In this document: in pieces, positions 1-8,234 of the stretch
Layout of the letters: the number at the start of each line of letters is the position of its first letter
How positions within the stretch are numbered: the first letter of the stretch is position 1
Origin: Candidatus Syntrophopropionicum ammoniitolerans
Lineage (GTDB): Bacteria > Bacillota > Desulfotomaculia > Desulfotomaculales > Pelotomaculaceae
Direction of reading: 5' to 3'
NCBI GenBank assembly: GCA_013201395.1
Contig: JABMJD010000002.1
Span: 1 to 64,000, forward strand
Length of the DNA: 64,000 nucleotides
Notes under the pieces: generated by a model
Database searches by the model: none
Told to the model about the DNA's origin: nothing
Seen by the model: the letters and a program-made list of their open reading frames with translations, nothing else
Position numbers and translations under genes: made by a program

Positions 1-106
1 GGTCAACTCCTTTATGGTAGTATTAACCATTTACACGCAATAAGTTACATTCTCCCTTAAATACATACATTCGCCTTTGATATAAAAAAACCTTCTTATT
101 GATAAT
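1..106. other. Non-coding edge downstream of cas2
   Basis: AT-rich sequence between the left edge and the end of cas2. I see no gene and no recognisable CRISPR repeat in it. In type I-B loci the array commonly follows cas2, so this may be the start of the leader side of an array outside the window. That is inference from position only. Confidence 0.4.
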
Positions 107-370
107 TCAAATCATAAAGTCCACTTCCCCTTTTTCCAGCCCTATTATTTCTCTATTGGAATATTTTTTGGACCGAAAGGTATATATAATCACAGAATCT
201 TCTTCTGGCTTTACTAATGATGTCAGCTCCCTTTTTATTTTCACCAAATTCGCTTGGGAAATTCTGCCCTCAAAAACTGAATTCTGTACCCAGTGCAGGT
301 ATTTCCGACATATTTTTAATGCTTTACCTACTCTTTTTTGACCAAAGTCATAGACCAGAATGATAAACAC
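107..370 (-). CDS. cas2: CRISPR-associated endonuclease Cas2
   Basis: 87 aa, the usual Cas2 size. It forms the adaptation complex with Cas1 that captures and integrates new spacers. The N-terminus has the ferredoxin-like beta strand with a conserved acidic residue (FIILVYDF), followed by a helix (KALKICRKYLHWVQNSVFEG) typical of the family. The start is a GTG with a GGGGGAG ribosome site about 7 nt upstream. It is the last gene of the cas operon, 18 bp after cas1. Confidence 0.93.
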   Translation of the reverse strand: MFIILVYDFGQKRVGKALKICRKYLHWVQNSVFEGRISQANLVKIKRELTSLVKPEEDSVIIYTFRSKKYSNREIIGLEKGEVDFMI

Positions 371-388
371 AAGGTCACTCCCCCCAAT

Positions 389-1399
389 TCACCAAAGGCT
401 GACAAAGGGCTCATAGTCTTTTTCCCCTAAAATATGTTTTTGAATTTTATACAGTTCCAAACGGTATAAGCGACGATATGATACATTCCTACCCAAATGT
501 CTGTGATTTATGGTCGTTCTCATCCTATCCTCCATTTGCTCCAAAAACCTCCTTCGACCCGGCTCGTTAAGCAAAATACCAGCACCATGCTCTTGCTCAA
601 AATGTTTTTCAGTAATCATTTTTTTATTAATCAATTGGAAGATAAGCCGATCAACCATTATCGGTTTAAATATTTCTGCCACATCCAAATTCAAGGTAAA
701 TCTACGGAAATTAGTGGCATGAAGATAGCCAATTCGTGGATCAAGATAGGTCTTGTAAATTTCACTAAGAATCATCGTGTAGCAGAGTGTATTACCAAAA
801 CTGAGCATGGCATTTAAGGCATTTTGGGGTGGCCTTTTGGTTCGTTTTTCAAAAACAAAGTCCGGGTTATTGATTATTTCATCAAAACAGGAATAATACC
901 TTTCTCGGGAATGCCCCTCGTAAGCCATTAGTTCCTCGATTGTTTGGGCTTCCTCATATATTTTTTCTATATGCAGCAATTCCTGAACAACACCTTGCAA
1001 TTTTTGATTGTTTTCTTTGCGGCGGTTGACATAGTATTTTAATACCTGTATCATTTGTCGGATAGAGCCCCCAACAAAGCGCTTCGCTAAATCCAATCTC
1101 CGTTTCTTGTTTAGATACAGCTCACTCTGCTTTAATATTACATGACCGGAATTTAAATGTTCCCTGGGATAATAAGTACCCGAATAATATCCAAAATAAT
1201 TGAAAAAGTGAACGGCAATTTGCTTTTGAGCTAAGAAGTCCAACAGTTTCGTATTGAGATCGACTTCAGCAAAAATAAATATATCATTGGTATTTTCCAC
1301 TGGAATAAACCGACGTTTACCTTCTTGATCCTCAAAATACAAGGTGTTTTGTTTCCGCTTAAATTCACCACTTTTAGTGATGTACAAGGTTTTTTTCAC
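389..1399 (-). CDS. cas1: CRISPR-associated integrase Cas1 (type I-B)
   Basis: 336 aa, full length. It is the metal-dependent integrase of spacer acquisition. The N-terminal beta domain is followed by the helical catalytic domain. The expected acidic/histidine triad is visible: Glu in the AYEGHSRERYY segment, His in GYLHATNFRR, and the acidic LDVAEIFKP segment. It starts at a GTG whose G is the last base of the cas4 TAG stop, so the genes overlap by 1 nt and are probably translationally coupled. Assignment to I-B rests on the neighbouring genes. Confidence 0.96.
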   Translation of the reverse strand: MKKTLYITKSGEFKRKQNTLYFEDQEGKRRFIPVENTNDIFIFAEVDLNTKLLDFLAQKQIAVHFFNYFGYYSGTYYPREHLNSGHVILKQSELYLNKKRRLDLAKRFVGGSIRQMIQVLKYYVNRRKENNQKLQGVVQELLHIEKIYEEAQTIEELMAYEGHSRERYYSCFDEIINNPDFVFEKRTKRPPQNALNAMLSFGNTLCYTMILSEIYKTYLDPRIGYLHATNFRRFTLNLDVAEIFKPIMVDRLIFQLINKKMITEKHFEQEHGAGILLNEPGRRRFLEQMEDRMRTTINHRHLGRNVSYRRLYRLELYKIQKHILGEKDYEPFVSLW

Positions 1400-1929
1400 T
1401 ATTCTTCACCTGCCCAGCAATACTCACGATAGGCACACTTGTGGCAGAATTTTATTTTTTGGGGAGGAGGCGGAACCGGCATATCCACATAGTTTTGGAT
1501 ATCCTTTATTGCGTTTAGCAACTGCTTTTCATTTTCATCATTCAATTCCACCTTTTCCTTGGTTTTTTCTTCTGCAAACAGCAATTCACCTGTGGCTTCA
1601 ATACCCATTTTTTTTAATTGGTACAAATAGAATAGTAATTGAAAACGGCTTGACTCCCTAAACCGTGCACTTTTTTTAATCTCTTGAGCGATTAATTTAC
1701 CCTTGACTTTCTTCAAACGATCTATTTTGCCGCTACCTAAGTCTATCTCTTCTTTTCCTCTTTTACTGTAATACTCATGAAGAAAACGCCCGATATCCAC
1801 ATTTTCATCTTCTTGATCCGGGGCGATTTTGCGCATCATCAGCCACAGCTCTCGTTTGCAAACAAAGTAATACCAAATATCAGTTCCAGTTACTGGGTAG
1901 GCAAGATAGTTATCAAGCATACATCCCAC
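1399..1929 (-). CDS. cas4: CRISPR-associated exonuclease Cas4
   Basis: 176 aa, a RecB-type PD-(D/E)xK nuclease that trims prespacers and helps select PAM-flanked ones. The nuclease core shows an Asp (KIDRLKKVKG) and the E-x-K motif (AQEIKKSARF), followed by a Q/Y-rich segment (RFQLLFYLYQL). Four iron-sulfur cysteines are in place: one near the N-terminus (YFVCKREL) and three at the C-terminus (CHKC and YC). It sits 9 bp after cas3 and overlaps cas1 by 1 nt. Confidence 0.95.
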   Translation of the reverse strand: MGCMLDNYLAYPVTGTDIWYYFVCKRELWLMMRKIAPDQEDENVDIGRFLHEYYSKRGKEEIDLGSGKIDRLKKVKGKLIAQEIKKSARFRESSRFQLLFYLYQLKKMGIEATGELLFAEEKTKEKVELNDENEKQLLNAIKDIQNYVDMPVPPPPQKIKFCHKCAYREYCWAGEE

Positions 1930-1938
1930 TCCTTCACC

Positions 1939-4365
1939 CTAAATAAAGCTGTCACTTACTTCATCTTCCAAAAAACGCAGCCCTTTTTCAGCATCATAGC
2001 GTCTGTCGTCCATAATTATGGGGATTCTTTTTTGCAAAAAATCCTCTTTTGCAGCTAATTTTAATGCTTTTTCCGCCGGCACCTGGAGTACAAACTGGTT
2101 AAATAAAATATTGAATTTTTTTCGCTTTTCATAGGTCCAAGACTGGCGGGTAGTTTTATCTATAAAAAGTTCATAAATATCCCAGGGGGAACTAAATCTA
2201 AATTCATCCAACAAAAACCTTACGCCCTTATCCAACAAATCCTCATTTTCTATCCAATCAAAAGGAATAAATAAGGGAAGGCGATAGTACTCCCTATTAT
2301 CAAATACTTCATGGCGAGACAATCCCTCCCAGTCGCCTGCCATTGCCTTTTTAATATCTTGTAAAACTGCTTGATAACTATTCTCAGTAAACATATGTTG
2401 GTAAAAAGTGGTTACCAATTCCCCCATTTCCTCTTCCAACCAGACATCTTTTTGAAATAGAATTTCATCTGACAGCCGGCACAAAGCATTGGAGTAAATA
2501 AAACGGGTATCCTTTCCGTTTCTCAAAAGCTTGCCCGTCTCTATGGTTCCCATACCTTCATCCTTCTCTTTGTGTCTGTTGACTCTACCGGCCGCCTGGG
2601 TTAAAGAAGGCAAAATAGGAAGGGCACGGTACATATATTGAAAGCTCAAGTTCACGCCCGCTTCTAGAATTTGGGTGGATATGACTTGAACTTGTGCCCT
2701 ACCAAGCCCCTTTTGCTGCTCTTCCAAGGCACGCTTTATTTTTTCAATTTGCATTTTTTTATGCAAGGGAACCATAAGGCCATGAAGCAGATAGCGCTCT
2801 ATTTCCTCATGTTGGGGCAGTAATTCAAAAATATTACATGCATCATAAATGGTGTTTACAATAACTGCACTGCTAGGCTCATTTATTTTGTTCAACCGCT
2901 GTACACATCCTTCTGCATCTATAGGATCCACCACCTTTATCTGGTAGCGGTTATCTGATTTACAAGACTGCACCATCAGTTTAGTAGGTTTGGTGAGCAA
3001 ACCATAAGTAAAAGGTGGCATGGTGGCAGAACAAAATATAACCTTAAGATTACAGATACGCTCCAGGGAGGCCAACCCTTTTAAGAAAAGATTCCAAACG
3101 GCGGCATCCATGATTTGAGGTTCATCAATAATAATAATGGCATTATGCAAATAAACCCGGCGCAGGGTTTCTTGTGCTCTGCGGGGAAAAACAGCTTTCA
3201 TCATTTGCACAAAGCTGGTGCAAACTATGGGATTGGCCCAAGATTGTACAAACAAATCACTGAATTTATCAGTGTTTTCATTTTCGTCAAGTATTTTTTC
3301 TTCCGAAGTAGGGCCTGCACGTTTTTTCCGCCCAGCACCTAGCAAAGCCATTGAGTGATGCTGCATTGACTGGTATCCTGTAGCATTGCTGATATCCCCG
3401 GCATTTTGCTCCAAGATAGATAGGTAGGGGGCCACATAGATGATTTTGGAAAAACCTTCTCTCGCGATAGCATTAGCCAATTTTAAAGCCGTTACTGTTT
3501 TACCATAACCGGTAGGCATTTCCAAAACATAAAATGAATGGCCCCTGTTTTGCTCCCATTGTGCCATGATCATTTTCTGGGCCCTGGACCGAACCTGATT
3601 CAAGGAACAATCTTTCCCAGTGCTGCAAAATTCCCGAATGTTTTTTGCAACCTTTAGCCAATCTGACACGGCAAAGCGCTGATCCTTGATGTGTTCAATA
3701 TCAAACCGGTCGGCAGCAATTAATTTTGCAGTGTGGTTGCGCCACTGCTGCAGTACATCCATTTGCTCATCAAGGGAACGGGCTGCAGCTTCTTCTCGAT
3801 CATAAAAGGCATAGATTGTGTCCGTTACAATATCTTCATAGTCATTTTGCCAATCATTTATACATTCTGCCGTAATCCCTATTCCAATTTCCCTCATTTC
3901 GGGAAAAACTTCATAAAGCCAGTTGGCCAATCCCGCCATATCTATCCTGACAAAAGAATTGCTGCTCAAGCCTTCATTTTCTACAAAACCTTTTAAGATA
4001 CCATGATGATCCGCAATGTCACGGGTAATAAAGAGCCAATCAAATTGATGTTGCTCCCAAAGTCCAGTGTTTTGCAAAAAATGATAGGCCAGATAGGCAA
4101 AAAAGATGGCCCCACATTTAGCGTGATTAGGGTTGGAGGAAGTTTTTCCCCTAATATAACGCTGCCAGTCATGGTGGGCTTTGCCCACATCATGACTGAC
4201 AGCTGCTATTTCCAGTAGAAATCCCGTAGTTTTATTCACCTGCATGGTTTTCAAAAAAGAACAAACCTGGCTACGTGCCCCCTCAAGATGTTTTGATAGG
4301 TAAAATATTTTTTCTCCTTCGGTAGGTCGGGCCAAACAATTCTCCCACGGAGTTAAAGAAGACAC
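1939..4365 (-). CDS. cas3: CRISPR-associated helicase-nuclease Cas3 (HD + SF2 helicase)
   Basis: 808 aa fused HD nuclease and superfamily 2 helicase, recruited by Cascade to degrade target DNA. The HD motif lies at about residues 57-61 (SHDVGK, with further His in KAHHDW). Helicase motifs follow: Walker A MPTGYGKT at about 283-290, DEPQ at about 414-417, SATMPP at about 446-451, and the arginine motif QAAGRVNRH near 585. The order is intact and no motif is lost, so the interference machinery looks functional. The GTG start at 4365 lies inside the 3' end of cas5 (13-nt overlap). Confidence 0.96.
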   Translation of the reverse strand: MSSLTPWENCLARPTEGEKIFYLSKHLEGARSQVCSFLKTMQVNKTTGFLLEIAAVSHDVGKAHHDWQRYIRGKTSSNPNHAKCGAIFFAYLAYHFLQNTGLWEQHQFDWLFITRDIADHHGILKGFVENEGLSSNSFVRIDMAGLANWLYEVFPEMREIGIGITAECINDWQNDYEDIVTDTIYAFYDREEAAARSLDEQMDVLQQWRNHTAKLIAADRFDIEHIKDQRFAVSDWLKVAKNIREFCSTGKDCSLNQVRSRAQKMIMAQWEQNRGHSFYVLEMPTGYGKTVTALKLANAIAREGFSKIIYVAPYLSILEQNAGDISNATGYQSMQHHSMALLGAGRKKRAGPTSEEKILDENENTDKFSDLFVQSWANPIVCTSFVQMMKAVFPRRAQETLRRVYLHNAIIIIDEPQIMDAAVWNLFLKGLASLERICNLKVIFCSATMPPFTYGLLTKPTKLMVQSCKSDNRYQIKVVDPIDAEGCVQRLNKINEPSSAVIVNTIYDACNIFELLPQHEEIERYLLHGLMVPLHKKMQIEKIKRALEEQQKGLGRAQVQVISTQILEAGVNLSFQYMYRALPILPSLTQAAGRVNRHKEKDEGMGTIETGKLLRNGKDTRFIYSNALCRLSDEILFQKDVWLEEEMGELVTTFYQHMFTENSYQAVLQDIKKAMAGDWEGLSRHEVFDNREYYRLPLFIPFDWIENEDLLDKGVRFLLDEFRFSSPWDIYELFIDKTTRQSWTYEKRKKFNILFNQFVLQVPAEKALKLAAKEDFLQKRIPIIMDDRRYDAEKGLRFLEDEVSDSFI

Positions 4366-5033
4366 ACTAATTCACCACCCAGTTCCACTGAGGTAAACTC
4401 CACATCTGTTCCTTTCAGCTTAAATGTTAATTTTGCTCCCCTTTGCTCGTATATAAAGTCCACTGATTTGGTAAAGCTTCTGCCTCCTTCGTATTTTTTC
4501 ATAAACCCACTGGCCCGTTGATAATAGTTACCGTCTTCCAAAGACAATTCCTCAATAATGGAGGCAGGCACCACCGAAATGGCGGAATACCAATCCCCGG
4601 AGAAATCTACCTCCGACACGTCCCAGGTGCCTGCATACTCCGGCGTTGTAAGGGAAAATGCGGATCCCAAATAGGTACTATATATAGCCTGTTTATTTTG
4701 CAGCATGAATTCTAGCCTGTCTGTATATTGTTCCCCGGCGTAATAAATACGGTAAGCAGGTTCCACCAAAAGCTGGATAGTTGTCGGCCTGTTGAATGTA
4801 TTCCTGCTGCCTTTGCCTAGAAGGGAAAGGCGCTGACTGATCATTCGCACCTCGGAAAGCAACTGGATCCCCACCTGATCTGTTGTTACAAAGTCTTCGA
4901 TACCCAAAACTGCCCCTACCAACCCTTTGGCTGCCGTTGGGGGGATAAAGGGAAATGTTAAATGGGTGGAGGTTGTGTCCGGCCTGCGGAAGTGAGCTAT
5001 GGTGCTTCTTACATCAAAAGCAATAAGTTTCAA
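4353..5033 (-). CDS. cas5: Cascade subunit Cas5 (type I-B)
   Basis: 226 aa RAMP protein that caps the 5' handle of the crRNA. The typical Cas5 opening is visible (LKLIAFDVRSTIAHFRRP), followed by FPFIPPTAAKGLVGAVLG. I chose the TTG at 5033 because a GGGGGGAG ribosome site sits 6-7 nt upstream, the family N-terminus begins exactly there, and it lies 11 nt after the cas7 stop. An upstream ATG at 5120 would add 29 residues unlike Cas5 and overlap cas7 by 76 bp. Confidence 0.92.
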   Translation of the reverse strand: MKLIAFDVRSTIAHFRRPDTTSTHLTFPFIPPTAAKGLVGAVLGIEDFVTTDQVGIQLLSEVRMISQRLSLLGKGSRNTFNRPTTIQLLVEPAYRIYYAGEQYTDRLEFMLQNKQAIYSTYLGSAFSLTTPEYAGTWDVSEVDFSGDWYSAISVVPASIIEELSLEDGNYYQRASGFMKKYEGGRSFTKSVDFIYEQRGAKLTFKLKGTDVEFTSVELGGELVCLL

Positions 5034-5044
5034 GTTTCTCCCCC

Positions 5045-6004
5045 CTACCAGGAGATTTCTTGAATGTGATTTTTCACATTGCCTTGTAATTGCAATAAAG
5101 GATGCTTCCACACCCGACATCTTTCTATTTTTTTCCCATACTCCTCCAATGCACCAACCAGTTCACTAACATCAAGGGTAACCTCTTTTATAGAGGAAGG
5201 CCGCTCACTATCTGTCCGCCAAACATCTGCACCGGGTAACAACCTGATCCTTTCCTCAAGATAGCCAATACGGAAGAAAGGATCATTATATTCCACATGA
5301 ACTAAAAACAAGGCTTCTTGCTGCCCCCTGCCCCGAGCATGTCGATACTGGGTCCCTTGCCATAAGCCCCGTAGTAAGAGTTCCTGGTCATCTTTAGTCA
5401 TTTGGGAATGCTCCGCAGTCCTGGCGTTTATTACACCCGTCATTGCAAAAACAGCAAAGGGGACAATATAGCTAGTCCAAATGGTGCCCTGGGTTTTTCC
5501 TTCACCCCCACCATCATCGGAAACATCTTTACTAGGCATGGTTACTGTACCTTGAACATATTGGGTGTCAACAGGATGAAGGGAATGTGCCCAAGAAAAC
5601 TGCACAGGACCAGTCAAATTAAACTTTGGCTTTTCAGAATAAACAATGCCGAAGGTACGTACATCAAAAGCATGGTTAATTAAAACTGCTTTCATATCCG
5701 CCTTTGCTTCTTTTTCTTTTTTCACTGCTTTGGCAATGTTTTCTGCTAAAGATTTACGGCCTAACAATTTCCCTTTTTCGTTGATAATAGGCTGAACAAA
5801 AACATGATTTATTTCTCCTCCATCAGGATACATTGAAATAATAAAGTCCCGCACATCTCGCTTAATACTCACGTCGGAAAGGGATATACGCCCATCTTCT
5901 TCGGGAAATAGCCTGCGGGCATCACTATCGTTAATTGGATCCCTGTTCGGAATACCATCCTTTACAGACTTAACAAACATCAATTCACCATTATTGACTT
6001 TCAT
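5045..6004 (-). CDS. cas7: Cascade backbone subunit Cas7 (Csh2-like, type I-B)
   Basis: 319 aa. It multimerises along the crRNA spacer to form the Cascade filament. The N-terminus carries the Cas7 signature region (KSVKDGIPNRDPINDSDARR then SIKRDVRDFI), as in Csh2/DevR-type proteins. A central region has the usual Asp-rich and glycine-rich turns. Its ATG overlaps the end of cas8b by 14 nt, which implies coupled translation. In Cas7-type filaments every sixth base of the guide is flipped out, which is relevant to the pseudo-spacer match described at 8041-8125. Confidence 0.93.
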   Translation of the reverse strand: MKVNNGELMFVKSVKDGIPNRDPINDSDARRLFPEEDGRISLSDVSIKRDVRDFIISMYPDGGEINHVFVQPIINEKGKLLGRKSLAENIAKAVKKEKEAKADMKAVLINHAFDVRTFGIVYSEKPKFNLTGPVQFSWAHSLHPVDTQYVQGTVTMPSKDVSDDGGGEGKTQGTIWTSYIVPFAVFAMTGVINARTAEHSQMTKDDQELLLRGLWQGTQYRHARGRGQQEALFLVHVEYNDPFFRIGYLEERIRLLPGADVWRTDSERPSSIKEVTLDVSELVGALEEYGKKIERCRVWKHPLLQLQGNVKNHIQEISW

Positions 6005-7988
6005 TACTTTTTATCTCCTTTTCTTTTTTGGGTAACATTAAATAACCAGACCAAAACATGGTTAGAAATTCATTCTTGTTTTTTGCCAACTGGTTATTAT
6101 TCTTTAGCTCCAGCAGTGCCGGCAATGTTAGGGCTAAAGCCTTTTCATAATTCAATTGAATTCCCAAATCACGCTGCTTTCGCAATTCTTCCATTTTCAC
6201 TAAACCATTTTTCCAGATCATTTCTGGATTTAGTTTGCTGCCAAAACGCATAATTCTTGTCCTCAGGTAGTCACTACCTACCTTTGCATAATAAGAACGG
6301 CCAAATTGCTGCACCAACAGACCAGTGATAAAACCCACCTTTTCCACAGTGTCAAGATCAGCAAAGGTAAGTCGTTCTCCGTTATAACGTTCCATTAGTT
6401 CTTTTAAATCACGCAAAACCATTCCTCCCTTCCTTTCATTTAAAATTTGTTGGTGATAATCATGATAAAAGGCAATAAAAAGGTGATAAAAAAGCAATTC
6501 CAAACGAACGCCAAAAACATTTCCTTTATTTGCTATTTCAGTGATGCGGTGTACCGTCTGTTTTGCAACCCGCTCCAACCCAATAGGACGACCATTAAGA
6601 ATCTTCTCCATAGATGACCATAAATAGCCTGGCCCATAGGCATTGCTTAGCAAAGCAGGTAGATACCTGACCCTAAATCTAACAACCTCTTGTTGTTTTT
6701 CCGCAACCTGCAGCATATCCCCAAATTCATCGCAGGTGGCCTTTTGAAGACGTTTAATCAGGTTTTGCACCTTAGCAGCTACACTGGGCACTATGTCTTC
6801 AATTTGTCCGCGGATATGAATATCTCCCCTGGCCAGGATCCCAGAGTAATAAATAATGGTGATACGATAATTATCTTTCAAACTAGGGATGATCCGTCTT
6901 TCCAGCCCCCCAATAACCTCTAGTTGCAAGGCATTGGGTGGTATATCCTTGGCTTCAAGTCTATTTTGCAGTTGCCGAAAATATTTGTACATTTCCACGG
7001 GGCTGGCCCCGGTTATTGGCAAGAAATAGGGGATACCATAAATTGTTTCAAAACTGGTTGGTCTCATATGTTGTTTTGCTTCAACGTTAAACACAGGGGC
7101 AAACATTTCCTTAAGAAGGGCGCCTCTAATAGGGGTCTGAACCTGCTTCAAAAATTGAGCACCGTAGACAAAGGCTTCATATTCCTGTCGATTCAATCTG
7201 ATACCCTTAACCCAATCCTTTTTACGCCAATAAATAGAAGCTGGTAAATCCCACGTATGGCTCAGCCATAACCAGCCTTTATTATACGCGGAAACTAATT
7301 TTTCTGATTGTTCATTCAACACAGTCGAGATGGCATCGGTGGTCACACCTAGTTCCTTTGCTTCTTCAAGACGTGATTGAATTATGTTGTCAACTATTTG
7401 CCGGCCATCTACACACAACGGATTGCCGTTGGCTTCCCTTATACCAATAGCAAAGTGGTTTTCACCCTGATCAAAACTAAATAGGCCCAGGGAATGATCC
7501 ACAACATATAAAACCCCTTTTCCCTGTGTAATATACCGGTCTCCTTCCCGAACCAAGCAGTCGGCAACTAGGGTTGCTTTTTTTTCCAATTCGTCCTTTC
7601 TAAACTCCATGTAAGGGATGGTTCTGGCAAAACGATCAAAAACTAACTTGAATGTCTTTTTCTGTTCTGGGAGTTCGTTAATATGTCGGCCATATAGGGG
7701 ATAACTGGCCAGGGGATAAATCCCTTGAGCAAGTAAGGGATTTCCCGAAGGTATTGTAACGGGCATAACAATAGCAGTGTCCAAATTAACAGGACCATTT
7801 ACCTCATCCTGTAGCTTGCGATAATGAAGTATGGTTTCCTCATTATTTAACTCTACAATAAAAACATTGCCATAAAAATTTTTTACCTCATCCTTGCTCA
7901 CATCAGTAAGTAACTGTATACGTTCCCCAATAGACATTTCACTTTCCACAATGGGCTGCCCAATTCGAATGATATCTGTTAAGAGCAT
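5991..7988 (-). CDS. cas8b: Cascade large subunit Cas8b (Csh1/TM1802-like)
   Basis: 665 aa. The large subunit of type I-B Cascade recognises the PAM and helps recruit Cas3. Sequence conservation in this family is low, so the call rests mainly on size, on its position between cas6 and cas7, and on the general look of Csh1/TM1802-type proteins (N-terminal MLLTDIIRIGQ, C-terminal helical region). The ATG has a strong AAAGGAGG ribosome site 6 nt upstream. It is preceded by a 246-bp spacer that carries the candidate crRNA-like regulator and its target. Confidence 0.88.
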   Translation of the reverse strand: MLLTDIIRIGQPIVESEMSIGERIQLLTDVSKDEVKNFYGNVFIVELNNEETILHYRKLQDEVNGPVNLDTAIVMPVTIPSGNPLLAQGIYPLASYPLYGRHINELPEQKKTFKLVFDRFARTIPYMEFRKDELEKKATLVADCLVREGDRYITQGKGVLYVVDHSLGLFSFDQGENHFAIGIREANGNPLCVDGRQIVDNIIQSRLEEAKELGVTTDAISTVLNEQSEKLVSAYNKGWLWLSHTWDLPASIYWRKKDWVKGIRLNRQEYEAFVYGAQFLKQVQTPIRGALLKEMFAPVFNVEAKQHMRPTSFETIYGIPYFLPITGASPVEMYKYFRQLQNRLEAKDIPPNALQLEVIGGLERRIIPSLKDNYRITIIYYSGILARGDIHIRGQIEDIVPSVAAKVQNLIKRLQKATCDEFGDMLQVAEKQQEVVRFRVRYLPALLSNAYGPGYLWSSMEKILNGRPIGLERVAKQTVHRITEIANKGNVFGVRLELLFYHLFIAFYHDYHQQILNERKGGMVLRDLKELMERYNGERLTFADLDTVEKVGFITGLLVQQFGRSYYAKVGSDYLRTRIMRFGSKLNPEMIWKNGLVKMEELRKQRDLGIQLNYEKALALTLPALLELKNNNQLAKNKNEFLTMFWSGYLMLPKKEKEIKSNESQ

Positions 7989-8040
7989 TTCTATCCTCCT
8001 TTATAATAAATTTGTACATCTAGCATACCCTTAAGACATG

Positions 8041-8056
8041 AATATTCCTATACTAA
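8041..8056 (-). promoter_or_regulatory. Candidate self-target (protospacer) of the crRNA-like RNA, upstream of cas8b
   Basis: Read on the minus strand from 8056, this site matches the first 16 nt of the pseudo-spacer (8125-8110) at 14 positions. The mismatches are at positions 6 and 12 only. The three bases on its 5' side (8059-8057) are TTA, which would be the PAM. The site starts about 70 nt upstream of the cas8b ATG. A weak -10-like TATTAG (8058-8053) overlaps it. On the opposite strand a TATACT (8049-8054) also overlaps. Confidence 0.7.
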
Positions 8057-8089
8057 TAAGGAACCATTTTGCATATTAAAATAACACGG

Positions 8090-8166
8090 AACCGCTGCTT
8101 TTGAATCATAATAATCCTACACTAAGTTTCTATTCCTAATAGGTATGCTACAACAGCTAATTCCGC
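8090..8166 (-). ncRNA. Candidate crRNA-like regulatory RNA (CreR/CreA type)
   Basis: The predicted transcript starts near 8166, from the promoter at 8173-8201, and runs toward cas8b. It consists of about 11 nt of leader, a 30-nt degenerate CRISPR repeat (8155-8126) and a pseudo-spacer beginning at 8125. I set the 3' end by a typical spacer length of about 36 nt; no terminator or clear second repeat is visible. The repeat ends in GAAAC, so a Cas6 cut 8 nt before its end would leave a near-normal 5' handle (ATAGAAAC, against the usual ATTGAAAC). The known relatives are CreA antitoxin RNAs, found between cas6 and cas8 in haloarchaeal I-B loci, and CreR RNAs that repress cas promoters. Here the guide matches a site in front of cas8b, so autorepression is my favoured reading. 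Confidence 0.7.
8126..8155 (-). repeat. Degenerate type I-B CRISPR repeat inside the cas operon
   Basis: Read 8155 to 8126, the core is TAGCATACCTATTAGGAAT followed by AGAAAC. From memory, the common Firmicute I-B repeat has TAGCCTACCTATGAGGAATT then GAAAC; by that comparison about 25 of 30 positions agree. The element stands alone, with no regular array of repeats around it. The repeat of the active array lies outside the window, so the exact divergence cannot be measured here. Confidence 0.85.
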
Positions 8167-8172
8167 ATCTTT

Positions 8173-8201
8173 AAAATAACACATGGGGATTTAAATGTCA
8201 A
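8173..8201 (-). promoter_or_regulatory. Sigma-A promoter driving the crRNA-like RNA
   Basis: On the minus strand TTGACA (8201-8196) is followed by a 17-bp spacer and TATTTT (8178-8173). The -35 is perfect, the -10 is 4 of 6, and the spacing is ideal. It is one of the best promoters in the window. It would start a transcript about 11 nt before the degenerate repeat, in the same direction as the cas genes. Confidence 0.75.
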
Positions 8202-8234
8202 ATATTCCAATATCCTTTTTAAATGGGGCCATCC

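Noticed and set aside
1-106. CRISPR array at the left edge
   Set aside because: No repeat-like sequence is present; the array, if it exists, is beyond the edge.
4003-4218. Open frames opposite cas3 and other long genes
   Set aside because: They are antisense shadows of strongly supported genes, without ribosome sites or family features.
8021-8040. TAGCATACCC as a further CRISPR repeat
   Set aside because: Only 9 nt resemble the repeat, the rest does not fit and the handle is absent.
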